From Antonospora locustae (taxonomy: Eukaryota; Microsporidia): a DNA stretch of 64,000 nucleotides. The notes under the pieces are model-generated. The model was given only the letters and a program-made list of their open reading frames with translations, had not been told where the DNA came from and ran no database searches. Of the stretch, positions 19,277 to 28,903 are shown piece by piece. The translations under genes and the position numbers were made by a program. The stretch covers positions 142,240-206,239 of the forward strand of contig CM017452.1 in the NCBI GenBank assembly GCA_007674295.1. Reading direction: 5' to 3'. Within the stretch, counting starts at the first letter, position 1; each line of letters opens with the position of its first letter.

Positions 19277-20191
19277 TTAGCCGCTGGCCCCCAGAATATC
19301 GCCAAGATGTGAAAACCTTACTGTGCTAAGCTGTATCTTTCCTTTACAAACATTAGGACTAAGCGCTCTCAGGACATCGCTTATTTTGTATTCAAAAGCT
19401 GCCACCTTAGAATAGTCAAACGAGGTCTCTTTCATGCCCTCGATGGGCACGGTGCTTAGATATATGACTTCTAAGCAGTCAATTCCAAGATCTTGGTTGG
19501 AAAACACAACAACACGAGATACATCGGGAATTGTCGTTGGTGTGTATACCTCCTTCCAGCCGGGATAGCCAAATATTTTCAGAAAAAGCTGAATTCTACG
19601 CCTTGTGACGTCATCTGTGGTCAGCACAACAATGTCACCGCCAAAGACATTGAACTTGATCAGTGAAAATAGCACCTTGTATTTCTGGTTTTCATCTGCC
19701 CTTAAAAAGCATTTGCGGCTTGACTTGATAAACACAGGGTTGTTCATAAAGCTGTAACTTAGTATTCTTTCAGACATGACTATGAAATTAAATCCAACAG
19801 ACCGCATCTCTTCCAGTGTCTTCTCATAGCCAAATGGAATAAGTAGATATGGGTCCTCAAGAACAACCAGCATTTGTGGATTGATTGCAAGCGAGAGCAG
19901 CTTCTTGGGAGTTGTGATGAAAACTTCAGGGTTTTCTACTTTGTTATCGTGTAGCTGACAGTTTTTGGTCTCCTTTAGTTTTTCGTATATCTGCTGGCAT
20001 CTCTCGCCAAATACAGATAATACTGCAAATCTCCTACCCATCTGTACTAGTGCTGCATAGAAATCCAGCTTTGGTATAGTCACTACGTAGTCTCTTTCGC
20101 ATCCAATTTGCGATAGCTCCTCTGATATGTCTATCATTTCTGGGGGCTGCTTGTGATCAAGTACATACACACAGAGGCGAATATGTGACAT
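19277..20191 (-). CDS. degenerate Dbp9/DDX56-like DEAD-box protein lacking ATPase motifs
   Basis: A 304-residue protein that follows the Dbp9 layout but has lost its catalysis. VFITTPKKLL sits at motif Ib, and VLEDPYLLIPFGYEKTLEEM sits where Dbp9 has the DEAD motif and the G-Y-E-x-x-L that follows it. KYKVLFSLIKFNVFGGDIVVLTTDDVTRRRIQLFLKIFG matches the start of the second RecA lobe. FDYSKVAAFEYKISDVLRAL matches the C-terminal Y-R-x-x-DA-R segment specific to Dbp9. Walker A (GxGKT), the DEAD acids and the lobe-2 arginines (HRxGRxxR) are missing. Dbp9 helps early 60S assembly, and this copy would be a scaffold at most. The family call is inference. Confidence 0.5.
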   Translation of the reverse strand: MSHIRLCVYVLDHKQPPEMIDISEELSQIGCERDYVVTIPKLDFYAALVQMGRRFAVLSVFGERCQQIYEKLKETKNCQLHDNKVENPEVFITTPKKLLSLAINPQMLVVLEDPYLLIPFGYEKTLEEMRSVGFNFIVMSERILSYSFMNNPVFIKSSRKCFLRADENQKYKVLFSLIKFNVFGGDIVVLTTDDVTRRRIQLFLKIFGYPGWKEVYTPTTIPDVSRVVVFSNQDLGIDCLEVIYLSTVPIEGMKETSFDYSKVAAFEYKISDVLRALSPNVCKGKIQLSTVRFSHLGDILGASG

Positions 20192-20317
20192 GCAAACCGA
20201 CTAATAGAAAGCGCATTGTTTGGAGAAAACATCTGTCACACACTGCTCACTCTGAACACGACTCTTACACACAGCATTCACTACTTTCCATAAAGTATTC
20301 TCTTATTTGATACCCTA

Positions 20318-20554
20318 ATGACAAACAGTATAATGCTCCGGGAGATCATGAAAAGGGTGCGCCTTCCAAAGACCGGAACTGTGCTAGAGTTCGTCCCAAG
20401 ACGAAGAGGACTGGGCTATGTGGAAAACTACATTGTGTCTGAACAAGATGCGGTGCAGCAGCTGTTTTCTAAGAAACCAAAGAGGACTTTTTCGGTCATG
20501 CCGGAGACGCCAGAAGTCACCAAGATCTCATCTGTTACAAGACGAAAGGGGTAG
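20318..20554 (+). CDS. small basic hypothetical protein
   Basis: A 78-residue, Arg/Lys-rich protein (MKRVRLPKTG, FVPRRRGLGYVENYIV) without membrane segments. TACCCTA directly precedes the ATG, which is the local mark of a true start. It reads like a small nucleolar or ribosome-associated protein, but I recognise no family. The interval to 20805 is otherwise empty apart from an overlapping frame I do not trust. Confidence 0.45.
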   Translation: MTNSIMLREIMKRVRLPKTGTVLEFVPRRRGLGYVENYIVSEQDAVQQLFSKKPKRTFSVMPETPEVTKISSVTRRKG

Positions 20555-20805
20555 GATCCAAGGGCTTTTTCAGATTAAGAAGATGCTTCTGCGCATGAAG
20601 TATGTAGTTCGAGCCTGCAAAAATAAGTAAAGATCTTGAATATTTGTGGATTGATCTTTATCACTAAGAATATGCCTTGGTTTATACTAGAGAGATAGAA
20701 AAAACAAATGCATGGTTTAACTTTAGACCACATGCAGTATAGGTCGTTAAAACAAACCATGTAGCCCAGGCGGGCAAATAGAGCTTTTGTAGGCACCCTT
20801 GTGTA

Positions 20806-21519
20806 ATGCCCGCAAAAAATTTCAGCTTAAACAACTTTGTAGTGACCAAGGTGGGTGAAGAATGGTTTGAGGGCAGAGTAGTTGAGATAAACAGGTCAGA
20901 AAAAGATACAGGGGCAAACACAGAGGAGCGTTTTTATCATGTCCATTTGTTTCGCCTTTATTCTGAAATTGCGCAGCCTATACGTGAGTATTTTCTTTTC
21001 AGCGCCACGCCAGAAAACATCAAAAAGTTCAGGGTGGCACCCCTGAGTCGAGTGACACAGAGACCTCATTTTCCTAAAGAGCTGATGGTAATTATGGATA
21101 TGGACAGAGCATACGTGCAAAAGAGTGCGTTTTTGGTGCTCCCATCAAAGCAGCCTGTTTCAAAGATTCTCAACGACTTCAAAAAATACATGCAGCTCAA
21201 CAAGCCAGGTATCTTCGAAGAGGAGCTCGAAGAGATTGTTCTTGGGTTTTTTCATGTATTTGAAAGCACATTTAGCACCTTTCTTTTGTACAAGGGAGAG
21301 AGAAGCTATGTAGAGACACTCCTTTCTGACACAAAGCATCAGCAGAAGTCCGACGTTTTTGGACTAGAGTACCTGGTTAGAGCTATTTATTTGATTCAAA
21401 CGACGTTTGTGGATAAGATAGAAAACACAGAAGTAAGAGACATGGTATTTGACTTTTCTGTGTATCTGCTAGACTTTCTTGGCATGAATGTAGGCAAATA
21501 TTGCACTCCACAGCGCTAG
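20806..21519 (+). CDS. EAF3: MRG-domain chromatin protein (Eaf3/MRG15)
   Basis: A 237-residue protein. The N-terminus (about 8-60) is a short beta-rich chromo/tudor-like module (VVTKVGEEWFEGRVVEINRS...FYHVHLFRLY). From about residue 92 the MRG domain follows: FPKELMVIMDMDRAYVQKSAFLVLPSKQPVSKILNDF, then LGFFHVFESTFSTFLLYKGERSYVE, then VFGLEYLVRAIYLI. These match MRG15/Eaf3 block by block. Eaf3 is shared by the NuA4 acetyltransferase and the Rpd3S deacetylase and binds methylated H3K36. CCC lies at 20796-20798. It is shorter than yeast Eaf3 (401) because the linker has gone. Confidence 0.85.
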   Translation: MPAKNFSLNNFVVTKVGEEWFEGRVVEINRSEKDTGANTEERFYHVHLFRLYSEIAQPIREYFLFSATPENIKKFRVAPLSRVTQRPHFPKELMVIMDMDRAYVQKSAFLVLPSKQPVSKILNDFKKYMQLNKPGIFEEELEEIVLGFFHVFESTFSTFLLYKGERSYVETLLSDTKHQQKSDVFGLEYLVRAIYLIQTTFVDKIENTEVRDMVFDFSVYLLDFLGMNVGKYCTPQR

Positions 21520-21708
21520 GCAGGCTATTATTGCACATGTGTTTTGATCTAGAGCACAAGTTTGTCCGGAGGTGTTTTTTAAGTATGCTTTTTGTAAGTT
21601 CAACATATGTGGACTTTGAGCCAGAAGCCATCTTGATAGAGAACAGATATCTTGTAAATACAGCAAGCTACAGGCAACTAAAGTTGTTTTTCCAATGCAT
21701 ACTGTATT

Positions 21709-22671
21709 CTAATTTTTATCCCCTTCAAACACTCTATTCGGAAGCGACTCGATTGATGTTGGATATGGATGACTGTGAAAGTATCTGTGGCCCATGGCCT
21801 TTATTGCCGAAGGTCGATACACTGGATTTAGGTCCAGAAACTGCTTCATGAGGTCAAGCGCATCTGGACCAGCTGCACTAAATAGAGATTCAAAGTCGGA
21901 TCTTGAGTGCTTTTTGAACATAATTGGCATGTTGCCACATACTTTTTGAAAGTAGGCATCGTCAGGCGTGCCAAGCGCCCTAAATATCAGATCAAGCTGC
22001 TTTATATCGCTGTCTGCAGCGAACAAAGGGACACGCAAAAACATTTCTGCCATCACACAACCCACAGACCACATGTCTGCTGGAAACGAGTAATTACGAC
22101 ACCCCAGCAGAAGCTCAGGCGGCCTATACCATCTTGTGATGACCTGTGTTGTCATTTTCTCGTTCGAGACGCTGCGGCACAAGCCAAAATCGGCTAGTTT
22201 AAGTATGCCATCTCTCGAAAAAAGAATGTTGTTTGGCTTTATGTCTCTGTGCATTAGAAATTTGGAGTGGACTTCTTGCAGGCCCTTTAGTATCATAATG
22301 AGCCATGCCTTGATGTCTGCAGGCATGATCACAAGATTTTTCTGCTTGAGCACATCCTCAAGTGTGTGTGGAATGTACTCCAAAACTATGTTGATACAAC
22401 CGTTATGCCGAAATACGTCCATCAATTCGACAACATAGGGACTCTTCACCAGCATTAGAGCTTTTATTTCTCTCACCGCATTGATGTCGATTCCACAAAC
22501 TTTGCTATTTTTCTTTATCTTTTTAATAGCCACTAGCTGTTTATAGACCCCACACGGGTCCTTGATAATCCTTGCAGCATTGTTGCTGCTTGTATTGTAT
22601 TGCTCAGACAAGTATATTGTTGCGTACGTGCCCTCTCCGATCTTCCTTTTCTTTATATAGGCGTTTTTCAT
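21709..22671 (-). CDS. KIN28: CDK7/Kin28 cyclin-dependent kinase (TFIIH)
   Basis: A 320-residue CMGC kinase: GEGTYATIY glycine loop, VAIKKI lysine, NAVREIKALM C-helix, HRDIKPNN catalytic loop, ADFGL, and TRWYRPPELLLG at the end of the T-loop. DALDLMKQFLDLNPVYRPSA and the tail FHSHPYPT point to CDK7 rather than CDK1. CDK7 phosphorylates Ser5 of the Pol II CTD and activates CDKs. An insert of about 17 residues lies between the glycine loop and the catalytic lysine. No cyclin H or Mat1 is in the window. CCC abuts the ATG (rc of 22672-22674). Confidence 0.88.
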   Translation of the reverse strand: MKNAYIKKRKIGEGTYATIYLSEQYNTSSNNAARIIKDPCGVYKQLVAIKKIKKNSKVCGIDINAVREIKALMLVKSPYVVELMDVFRHNGCINIVLEYIPHTLEDVLKQKNLVIMPADIKAWLIMILKGLQEVHSKFLMHRDIKPNNILFSRDGILKLADFGLCRSVSNEKMTTQVITRWYRPPELLLGCRNYSFPADMWSVGCVMAEMFLRVPLFAADSDIKQLDLIFRALGTPDDAYFQKVCGNMPIMFKKHSRSDFESLFSAAGPDALDLMKQFLDLNPVYRPSAIKAMGHRYFHSHPYPTSIESLPNRVFEGDKN

Positions 22672-22886
22672 GGGAATAGGCCCACATCTCTTTTTCTCGC
22701 AGATGTGAAATGTAAGTGCACGTCGAAGATGTCACACTTCTCTGGATAAAGGCCATGTATTGTATATTCTTCTACATGCAAATGTATGTCACAATCAGTC
22801 TAGCAAAAGTCAGAAGGATGTACACAGCACAATGAGCTAGATGAAGCCCGCCACAGATTATATCGTGACACAAAAAATGCCACAGG

Positions 22887-23813
22887 TCAGCTGACAACTC
22901 CGTACTTGATTCTTGTTCTGACCTCTTTTCCGTTGCAAATAATTTTTTTGTTTTCAAAAACAAGAAGATGGTCTTTCACTGCGAGGTTTTTTATAAAGCT
23001 CCTTGCTCGCTCCCTTTTCATGTCAAGTACAGGTCTTTTAAATGTCTTGATGACAGGAATCGTGCCGCTATCTATCTCCAGCCTTGTTCCAGCTTCGATG
23101 TCCCCTTGTACTTCTATCGCCTCCAAGCTTTCATCGTTGCTGGCGCACATGATCATTCCCTCAGAGCGCACGCCTGCCAGCGAAGCTGGCTTAATGTTCA
23201 ACAGAAATACAAACTTTCTGCTCACAAGGTCGTCCGCAGAATAATGCTTCTGAAGACCACTTACAACCTGAAATATCCTGGATGCAAATACCTTTTCCAC
23301 ATATAATTTGTCAGAACCATCCACAGGAATTACCTCTAAAACCTTGCCAACAAGCAAGTCTGCGTACTCAAAGCTAGAAATAGGATACTTTGTAAAGTTA
23401 AGCTTTGTTGCAAGCACTTCCTGCACAGCAAGAAAGCGCTCTGAGTCCTTGTTATTCATCTTTCCACCTTCTAACAAATATCTATATATTCTTGCGAACA
23501 TCACGGTGTCAAATATTGAAATGTTACCACTGTCTCTGCACATCTTTTTCAGCACAGAGCTTTCAAACTTCCATTCTTTTTCATGTTGGTTCACAACTTT
23601 TGAGATTGCATCATCTGCCAAGTATATGTTTTTAATATCGGCATCTTTGACTGTGTTCTTTAGTTCGTGCAGGACAGGACCCACTCCCACTACTGACTTT
23701 GCGCCAATGTTTAGTGTCAGATCTCTGCCCCTTTCCTCTATTTCGCATATTTCGCCCACAAACCTCAGACCAAAAGCAATTTCTTCGCACGTCTTTGCAT
23801 GGAGAACCTTCAT
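22887..23813 (-). CDS. Arc1/EMAPII-type tRNA-binding protein
   Basis: A 308-residue protein. The C-terminal half (about 145-308) is an EMAPII-like OB fold: FEYADLLVGKVLEVIPVDGSDKLYVEKV, FQVVSGLQKHYSADDLVSRKFVFLLNIKPASLAGVRSEGMIMCAS. The N-terminal half (about 1-130) looks helical, GST-C-like, as in Arc1 and AIMP1. Arc1 is a cofactor that brings tRNA to Met- and Glu-tRNA synthetases. A free-standing domain lost from a synthetase is the alternative. No aminoacyl-tRNA synthetase catalytic motif is present. A CCC box sits 5 to 7 bases upstream of the ATG. Confidence 0.82.
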   Translation of the reverse strand: MKVLHAKTCEEIAFGLRFVGEICEIEERGRDLTLNIGAKSVVGVGPVLHELKNTVKDADIKNIYLADDAISKVVNQHEKEWKFESSVLKKMCRDSGNISIFDTVMFARIYRYLLEGGKMNNKDSERFLAVQEVLATKLNFTKYPISSFEYADLLVGKVLEVIPVDGSDKLYVEKVFASRIFQVVSGLQKHYSADDLVSRKFVFLLNIKPASLAGVRSEGMIMCASNDESLEAIEVQGDIEAGTRLEIDSGTIPVIKTFKRPVLDMKRERARSFIKNLAVKDHLLVFENKKIICNGKEVRTRIKYGVVS

Positions 23814-24136
23814 TCCAAGGGTCTCGAAAATATTTTCGCGCTCTTAGCAGGACAGTGCAGAAGAGGTTCACTGTCTTATGCCCTATTGGCACACAGCTCT
23901 GTTGACAACTGCAGCGTGACTTATATAGTATATTTATTTATTTTTGCACAGAACACAGTAGTGCCCATTTTTCAGTTGTGCATTTTGGAGCCGATGCACA
24001 GATGCTTGTATGGTGCCAATAGGCCGTGCCTGACGTATGCACATTTTACAAACTTATATCATTTGACATCTTATTTACGTGCAAGCCTTTATCCCAAGAA
24101 TTCTAGTAACTTAACGACTAAAAGAAATTCCAAGAG

Positions 24137-24139
24137 CCC
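24137..24139 (+). promoter_or_regulatory. CCC box fixing the LisH-WD40 gene start
   Basis: CCC seven bases upstream of the ATG at 24147. The frame is open to 23799, but the upstream codons are unlike the rest and would overlap the start of the Arc1-like gene. Confidence 0.6.
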
Positions 24140-24146
24140 AAGGGCC

Positions 24147-25496
24147 ATGAACCAGTATGAATATACAGGCAGAGAGAAGGATGACTCGGATGTACATAAG
24201 ACAGTTAAAAATCTGATAGCAGACTATCTACTTAAGTACAAGTACAGCGAAACGCTGGATGTGTTCAAAAGAGAAGCGCAGTTAGAAGCTGATCCATCCA
24301 AGACAGATTTTTCGTCCATAGTGGAGCTAATTTCCATGTTCACAAAAATAATCGACACAAGATGTGGAAGACTGAAAACAGGCTTTGACATTCACAGGAT
24401 AGAGGCAATCATGATGAAAATAATGGCAGAAAAGCAGAGATGCATGCAGATTGTCTCCACGCCCAAAACAGGTCTACTGCACGACCCAAGGCCAATTAGA
24501 CCATTAGAAAGGATTGAGTATGATAGAAGAAGGGCATCTCCTTCTTACTCACGACAGCCCCCAGAAGTTCCTCCATACAACTTCTACGGGAGGCAAAGAT
24601 ATGGGCCAAGACCTAACTTCTATCCACCAGACACAGTTCTTGAAAATGGCACCTTTAAACTCATAAAATCCCTGCGGCCTCATCAAGACAGGATTCTGTG
24701 TAGCGCTTTGGCGCCAAAATCACTGATTTTATTCACAGGGAGTCTGGACCTCACCATGGCAATTGTGAACCTGAAGTCACACGATTACAATATCGAGCAG
24801 TTTCACAAGGCGATACGCATATGTAGGGTAAAGGAGACAAGTAGCGAGATCATGGTAGCCGTTGGATTTCTTGACCAAGAACTGCAGCTATTCAGATGCA
24901 CGGGAGACAGAAAGCTGCAGCATGTCAACGGAATACAGACCCCTGGTGCAGCGATAATGGCCTTTGACTTTAGCGACACTAACCTTTACACAGCTGACGC
25001 CGATGGAAAGCTTGTTGTCTGGACAATTCATGGAAAGTTTGTTTCTATGTACCAGTGCAGCCCCAAGATTAACGACATGTGCTACTTTTCAAACACACTG
25101 ATCACAAGCGAGCTCCACAAGATAAGTGCAACAGAAACAACCAACTACGAGGTAATAAAGGTTTTGGCAAACAGCGGTGCAAACCATATTAGACGATGCG
25201 ACAACCTGATTTTGGTGGTCCAACAAAATATAGTGAGCATATATAACCAGAGCTACGAAAAGGTGGACTTTCTTGAGTTTTCAAAGACCATTAGAACAGC
25301 AAGCTACGTAAATGGAAACATTGTTTTGGGATACGAAAATGCAATATGCTTCAACGGGTTGCCGAACACTTCATTGAAGATACATTCGGCACGTCTGACC
25401 ACGCTAGATTTCTTCTACATGCTTGACATCCCCTATGTCATATCAGGGTCTTCTGATGGCGAGCTGAGGATTTGTGAATTGCTTACTTGCAACTAG
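24147..25496 (+). CDS. LisH-domain WD40-repeat protein
   Basis: A 449-residue protein. A LisH motif near residues 19-45 (VKNLIADYLLKYKYSETLDVFKRE) is followed by a helical segment (CTLH-like, about 50-105) and a proline/arginine linker (LERIEYDRRRASPSYSRQPPEVPPY). A WD40-type propeller follows from about 170: LRPHQDRILCSALAP, LFTGSLDLTMAIV, LYTADADGKLVVWTI, YVISGSSDGELRI. The layout resembles TBL1/Sif2, Leunig and CstF50-like proteins. LisH dimerisation with a propeller is common in corepressor and mRNA 3' processing complexes. Which one applies is not decided by the sequence. Confidence 0.7.
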   Translation: MNQYEYTGREKDDSDVHKTVKNLIADYLLKYKYSETLDVFKREAQLEADPSKTDFSSIVELISMFTKIIDTRCGRLKTGFDIHRIEAIMMKIMAEKQRCMQIVSTPKTGLLHDPRPIRPLERIEYDRRRASPSYSRQPPEVPPYNFYGRQRYGPRPNFYPPDTVLENGTFKLIKSLRPHQDRILCSALAPKSLILFTGSLDLTMAIVNLKSHDYNIEQFHKAIRICRVKETSSEIMVAVGFLDQELQLFRCTGDRKLQHVNGIQTPGAAIMAFDFSDTNLYTADADGKLVVWTIHGKFVSMYQCSPKINDMCYFSNTLITSELHKISATETTNYEVIKVLANSGANHIRRCDNLILVVQQNIVSIYNQSYEKVDFLEFSKTIRTASYVNGNIVLGYENAICFNGLPNTSLKIHSARLTTLDFFYMLDIPYVISGSSDGELRICELLTCN

Positions 25497-25763
25497 TTCA
25501 AATCTTCCATAACTAAACTCATTATAATATACTTGTAGGGCATGTAATCAAGAGTTTTGCCTGTATGGATGGCACAGAGAGTCTGCGCCATCTTGTTTTA
25601 AACAGCGGTTGACATTTTTATTCGGGCTAAAAGACAAATTTACATACAAGGACCTACAAACATGCCTTTTCAATGTCTTGAAAAGGGGAAAGAAACTATT
25701 GGACATTCAATGTAGCTTTGATTTGTCTGAAAGACCATAAAATAACAAGAAAAACAAACCCTT

Positions 25764-26414
25764 ATGGATGGCACAGACACCACACACGTTGAAACCATAG
25801 AGAGCACCTGTGACAAGTGCAGCAACCCCGCAGTGCAGCATGTACTGACAATAAAGCCCACAAAGTCGTCTCCCAGGGTTGTGTCCATTTTTGAATGTAA
25901 AAACTGCGACATTCGTGATGTAAGCACCTTTAGCGAAGAGGCAGACAGCAGGGGTTGTATAAAAATAAAGTGCCACCTGTGCAATAAAGATGATCTCCAA
26001 AGATATGCATACCTGGGCCAGGATTCAAAGGTCACGTTCTATGACCAGAATGGAAATGTGCTGTATGAGTTTAAGACGTTTCAATCAGAAACAACAGTCA
26101 TTGAGATGTTGTTAACAAAGGCCATGCACAAAGTGGCCGAGATGTACCGTTTAGACATAGACGAAGACTCGTCTTCGATATGTGCATCAAGTGTTTCTGG
26201 CTCTACCATTCGCGATCAAGAGAATATGCTTGCTGCCGAAAAGATTCGCCAGATAAAAAAGGAACTTGCGGCACCGAACATGAAAATGGAAATCATAGAT
26301 CCCTCTGGTACATCAAGAGTGGGTCCTCCAAACAAAAAGCTTCCTCCTAACTTTGTAGAACACGACGTTGAGATGTTCAACGACGATAGGGTGGTGCACA
26401 CGTTTAGGAAATAA
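25764..26414 (+). CDS. ZPR1-type zinc-finger protein, short form
   Basis: A 216-residue protein. C-x2-C at about 16-19 (TCDKCSNP) and C-x2-C at about 45-48 (FECKNCDIRD) with the VVSIFECKNCDIRDVSTF context are typical of a ZPR1 zinc finger, normally C4 with CxxC-x32-CxxC. A further CHLCNKDD follows near 75. ZPR1 acts as a chaperone for eEF1A and responds to growth signals, and it normally carries two finger-plus-beta-helix modules. This protein has room for one. CCC lies at 25759-25761, just before the ATG. The acidic, Ser-rich middle part is not conserved. Confidence 0.55.
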   Translation: MDGTDTTHVETIESTCDKCSNPAVQHVLTIKPTKSSPRVVSIFECKNCDIRDVSTFSEEADSRGCIKIKCHLCNKDDLQRYAYLGQDSKVTFYDQNGNVLYEFKTFQSETTVIEMLLTKAMHKVAEMYRLDIDEDSSSICASSVSGSTIRDQENMLAAEKIRQIKKELAAPNMKMEIIDPSGTSRVGPPNKKLPPNFVEHDVEMFNDDRVVHTFRK

Positions 26415-26736
26415 GTGTTGCAATGAAATGCTTGTGAAGCTTAGGCTGCATGCATCAACATCGTTGCATACAAATAAAAGACAGTTGAGAACGACTTTTC
26501 ATCGAGTTGTGCGTAGCTCTGTGTCTTGTTGTATTTACAAAAATGGTGTGTCACGCTTCTTTCTCAGCTGCATCTTGTTGCATACTATAACTAGGTAATG
26601 GACTAATACTGAAACCGTGCTAGTAGTGTATTCTATTCTCAACATCATGTATACAATGCTTGTACGTGAAGCTTTATAGTTGTTTTGATCATTGTAAAGC
26701 TGGCACAAAAGATGCTTTATGGAGTACATGTAACAG
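26415..26736. other. intergenic spacer
   Basis: Separates the ZPR1-like gene from the antiporter relic. I see no gene, tRNA or repeat. Confidence 0.4.
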
Positions 26737-27978
26737 ATGACATCTACGGCTTCCGTCTACATTATCATCTTTAGAATGTTAAGTTGCTTCACTAGTAACA
26801 CATTGCATCTGCTATGCTCTGTACTTTCAATGCTCTATGGGGGAGTAATTGGCATCTATACACATTATGTCTAACTGCTACGGATGGATACAGACCAGAC
26901 GATCTTCTTTTTGACATTGCAAGAGTAGTTCTTGCACTTAAGACAATGGAGATATCGCACAAACTACCAAACGGCTACGCTTGCAAAAAGACTGTGTCGC
27001 TTCTTGTGCTGTTATTCTTTGTGTCATTTGTGTCTTGTACCGTGACTTTTATAGTATCGGCATCTTTCACTGAGTTTGACATCCATTCCTCTTGGGCTAT
27101 TGCAGCTGCGAGCACACTCTCTGATCCTGTATTTATAGCACAGTACTGCACAGACACTTTTCTCATGACAATGTTTCCGAAAGAACAAAAGATTGCTTAT
27201 AGTATCTGGAAATGCCATAAACGTGACGTCTGTGCTATTCTTCTGCATATGCTGCTTGATGTTTTCATGAGGTCTCCTAGAAGATATGTCGGGTATTTTA
27301 TGGAAAAGACACTTTCCTCAGGATTGTATGCACGGTTTTGTGGGGTATTTTACGAGAAGGCTTTTGCTCTTCGTGCCAAAACTATCACACTCTAATCGTA
27401 TTATTGGAAATAGCACAATGACAGCATTCGGGATTGTGATTGCGATGGATGGCATGTGCACTGCAGTTTTGTTAAACGAATGCGAGTTTACTTTTACACT
27501 CTTCATAGAAATTGTCTTGGATCTTCAGAATGGTTTGTTCTTGAGACTTGCAGCAGCCACTTTCAGAATGTCTTTGAGAACATATTCAACCTCTCCATCA
27601 TCATGCTTCTGTAAAGCAAAGACAAGTGCAATATGTAAGTATGCAAAATATACTAATAAGCTTTTTGATTCTCATATTTAGGCGACCGCCTGCTATTCTT
27701 GCGTTTTACATGTTTATACCTGAGATTCGAACACGCAAAGGGGCTCTGATAGTTGGTTGGTTTTGGCCCATAGGTGTCAGCGCACTTTGCTATGTTATTT
27801 TTTCAGACAGGATTATTGACTCCAAGCAATTTCTCTCATGCAGTTTCTTGTTCTCACAAGCATCGTGGTCTACGGGCTCGCAATACTAACATACAAGCTG
27901 GATTTAATTTTATCTGGAAAAGCAATACAGACTAACTATGTGCTGCAGGGAAAACAGCTTACCGCGGTCCGTATGTGA
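26737..27978 (+). pseudogene. decayed Nha1/SOD2-type Na+/H+ antiporter
   Basis: Fragments in all three forward frames line up, in order, with fungal plasma-membrane Na+/H+ antiporters. LLCSVLSMLYGGVIGIY lies near 26800. Then ARVVLALKTMEISHKLPNGYACKK and AAASTLSDPVF follow (26,910-27,140), matching the helix and T-A-T/S-DPV motif of the ion-binding core. GYFTRRLLLFV and FGIVIAMDG come next (about 27,340-27,450). Then RRPPAILAFYMFIPEIRTRKGALIVGWF and GPIGV-like WPIGVSAL follow (27,680-27,790), and FLVLTSIVVYGLAIL ends it (27,842-27,890). At least three frame changes (near 27,300, 27,600-27,680 and 27,840) and stops break it. The family exports Na+ or Li+ at the cell surface. It is a relic, unless the breaks are sequencing errors. 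Confidence 0.7.
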
Positions 27979-28190
27979 GAGATTATGCGTCTACAGCAGC
28001 TTTTTTCGATTTAATTATACTAGAGTCTAGTGCATGGGAAAAGCTATAGCACAATACTACATTCTGATGGGGCGTCTCTCTTCAAGTCGTGGCCAAGTGG
28101 AAGAGATGCTGAACACCGCACGAAGAAGCCAACATATTGCTGGGGTTCAGTGTTTTTGTTTATATACGTGTTTATATGATTTTTTCTGCA

Positions 28191-28194
28191 CCCC
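28191..28194 (+). promoter_or_regulatory. CCC box upstream of TBP
   Basis: CCCC sits 16 bases upstream of the ATG at 28211. An in-frame extension to 28034 has no TBP similarity, so 28211 is the likely start. Confidence 0.5.
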
Positions 28195-28210
28195 TATTTA
28201 TAACAACAGA

Positions 28211-28813
28211 ATGGACGCGCCGGATCTCTCGCGTGAGTTGGAAATAAAGGGTCAAGATATGTACCGAAAGTCCGATATACTCCCAGCTCTTCAGAACGTG
28301 GTGGCTACTGTTAACTTAAACTGCAAGCTAGACCTGAAGGCAATAGCACTTCGTGCGAGAAATGCAGAGTATAATCCGAAAAGGTTTGCGGCAGTTATAA
28401 TGCGCATAAGAGACCCAAAAACAACAGCGCTGATATTTGCGTCTGGAAAGATGGTTGTAACTGGTGCAAAAAGCGAACAGACATCAAAACTTGCAGCGCA
28501 GAAGTTCTCGAGAATCATTCACAAGTTGGGATTTAACACAAAATTTGCTGACTTTAAGATACAAAACATTGTGAGTAGCTGCGACACACAGTTCAGCATT
28601 CGCCTGGAAGGTCTTGCCTTTGCACACTCAAACTTTTGTTCCTACGAGCCTGAGCTGTTTCCTGGTCTTATTTATAGAATGGTAAAACCAAAGATCGTAC
28701 TGCTGATATTTGTGTCGGGCAAGATTGTGCTGACAGGTGCAAAGATGCGGGACGAGATCTACGAAGCGTTTGACAATATATATCCTGTACTGACACAATA
28801 TAAAAAAATATAG
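28211..28813 (+). CDS. SPT15: TATA-binding protein
   Basis: A 200-residue TBP. The two saddle repeats are clear: [61 protein letters not shown] (about 25-85), and [25 protein letters not shown]...[34 protein letters not shown] (about 115-180). It nucleates transcription by all three RNA polymerases. The second repeat has diverged more (LEGLAFAH for LEGLAYSH) but keeps the PGLIYRM-P core. The N-terminal extension is very short, as in other microsporidia. It lies near two Pol I subunit genes and CDK7. Confidence 0.95.
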   Translation: MDAPDLSRELEIKGQDMYRKSDILPALQNVVATVNLNCKLDLKAIALRARNAEYNPKRFAAVIMRIRDPKTTALIFASGKMVVTGAKSEQTSKLAAQKFSRIIHKLGFNTKFADFKIQNIVSSCDTQFSIRLEGLAFAHSNFCSYEPELFPGLIYRMVKPKIVLLIFVSGKIVLTGAKMRDEIYEAFDNIYPVLTQYKKI

Positions 28814-28903
28814 TTTTATACAATTCAAGTTTTTGCTGTGAAGGCAGACACTTGTCTCAAAATGGCCCTGCGTACAGGCTTTTTTGTCAAAAATGTATCA
28901 GAG

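Noticed and set aside
21520..21708. Open frame continuing after the MRG15 gene towards CDK7
   Set aside because: It starts with a non-ATG codon, overlaps CDK7 in antisense and shows no domain.
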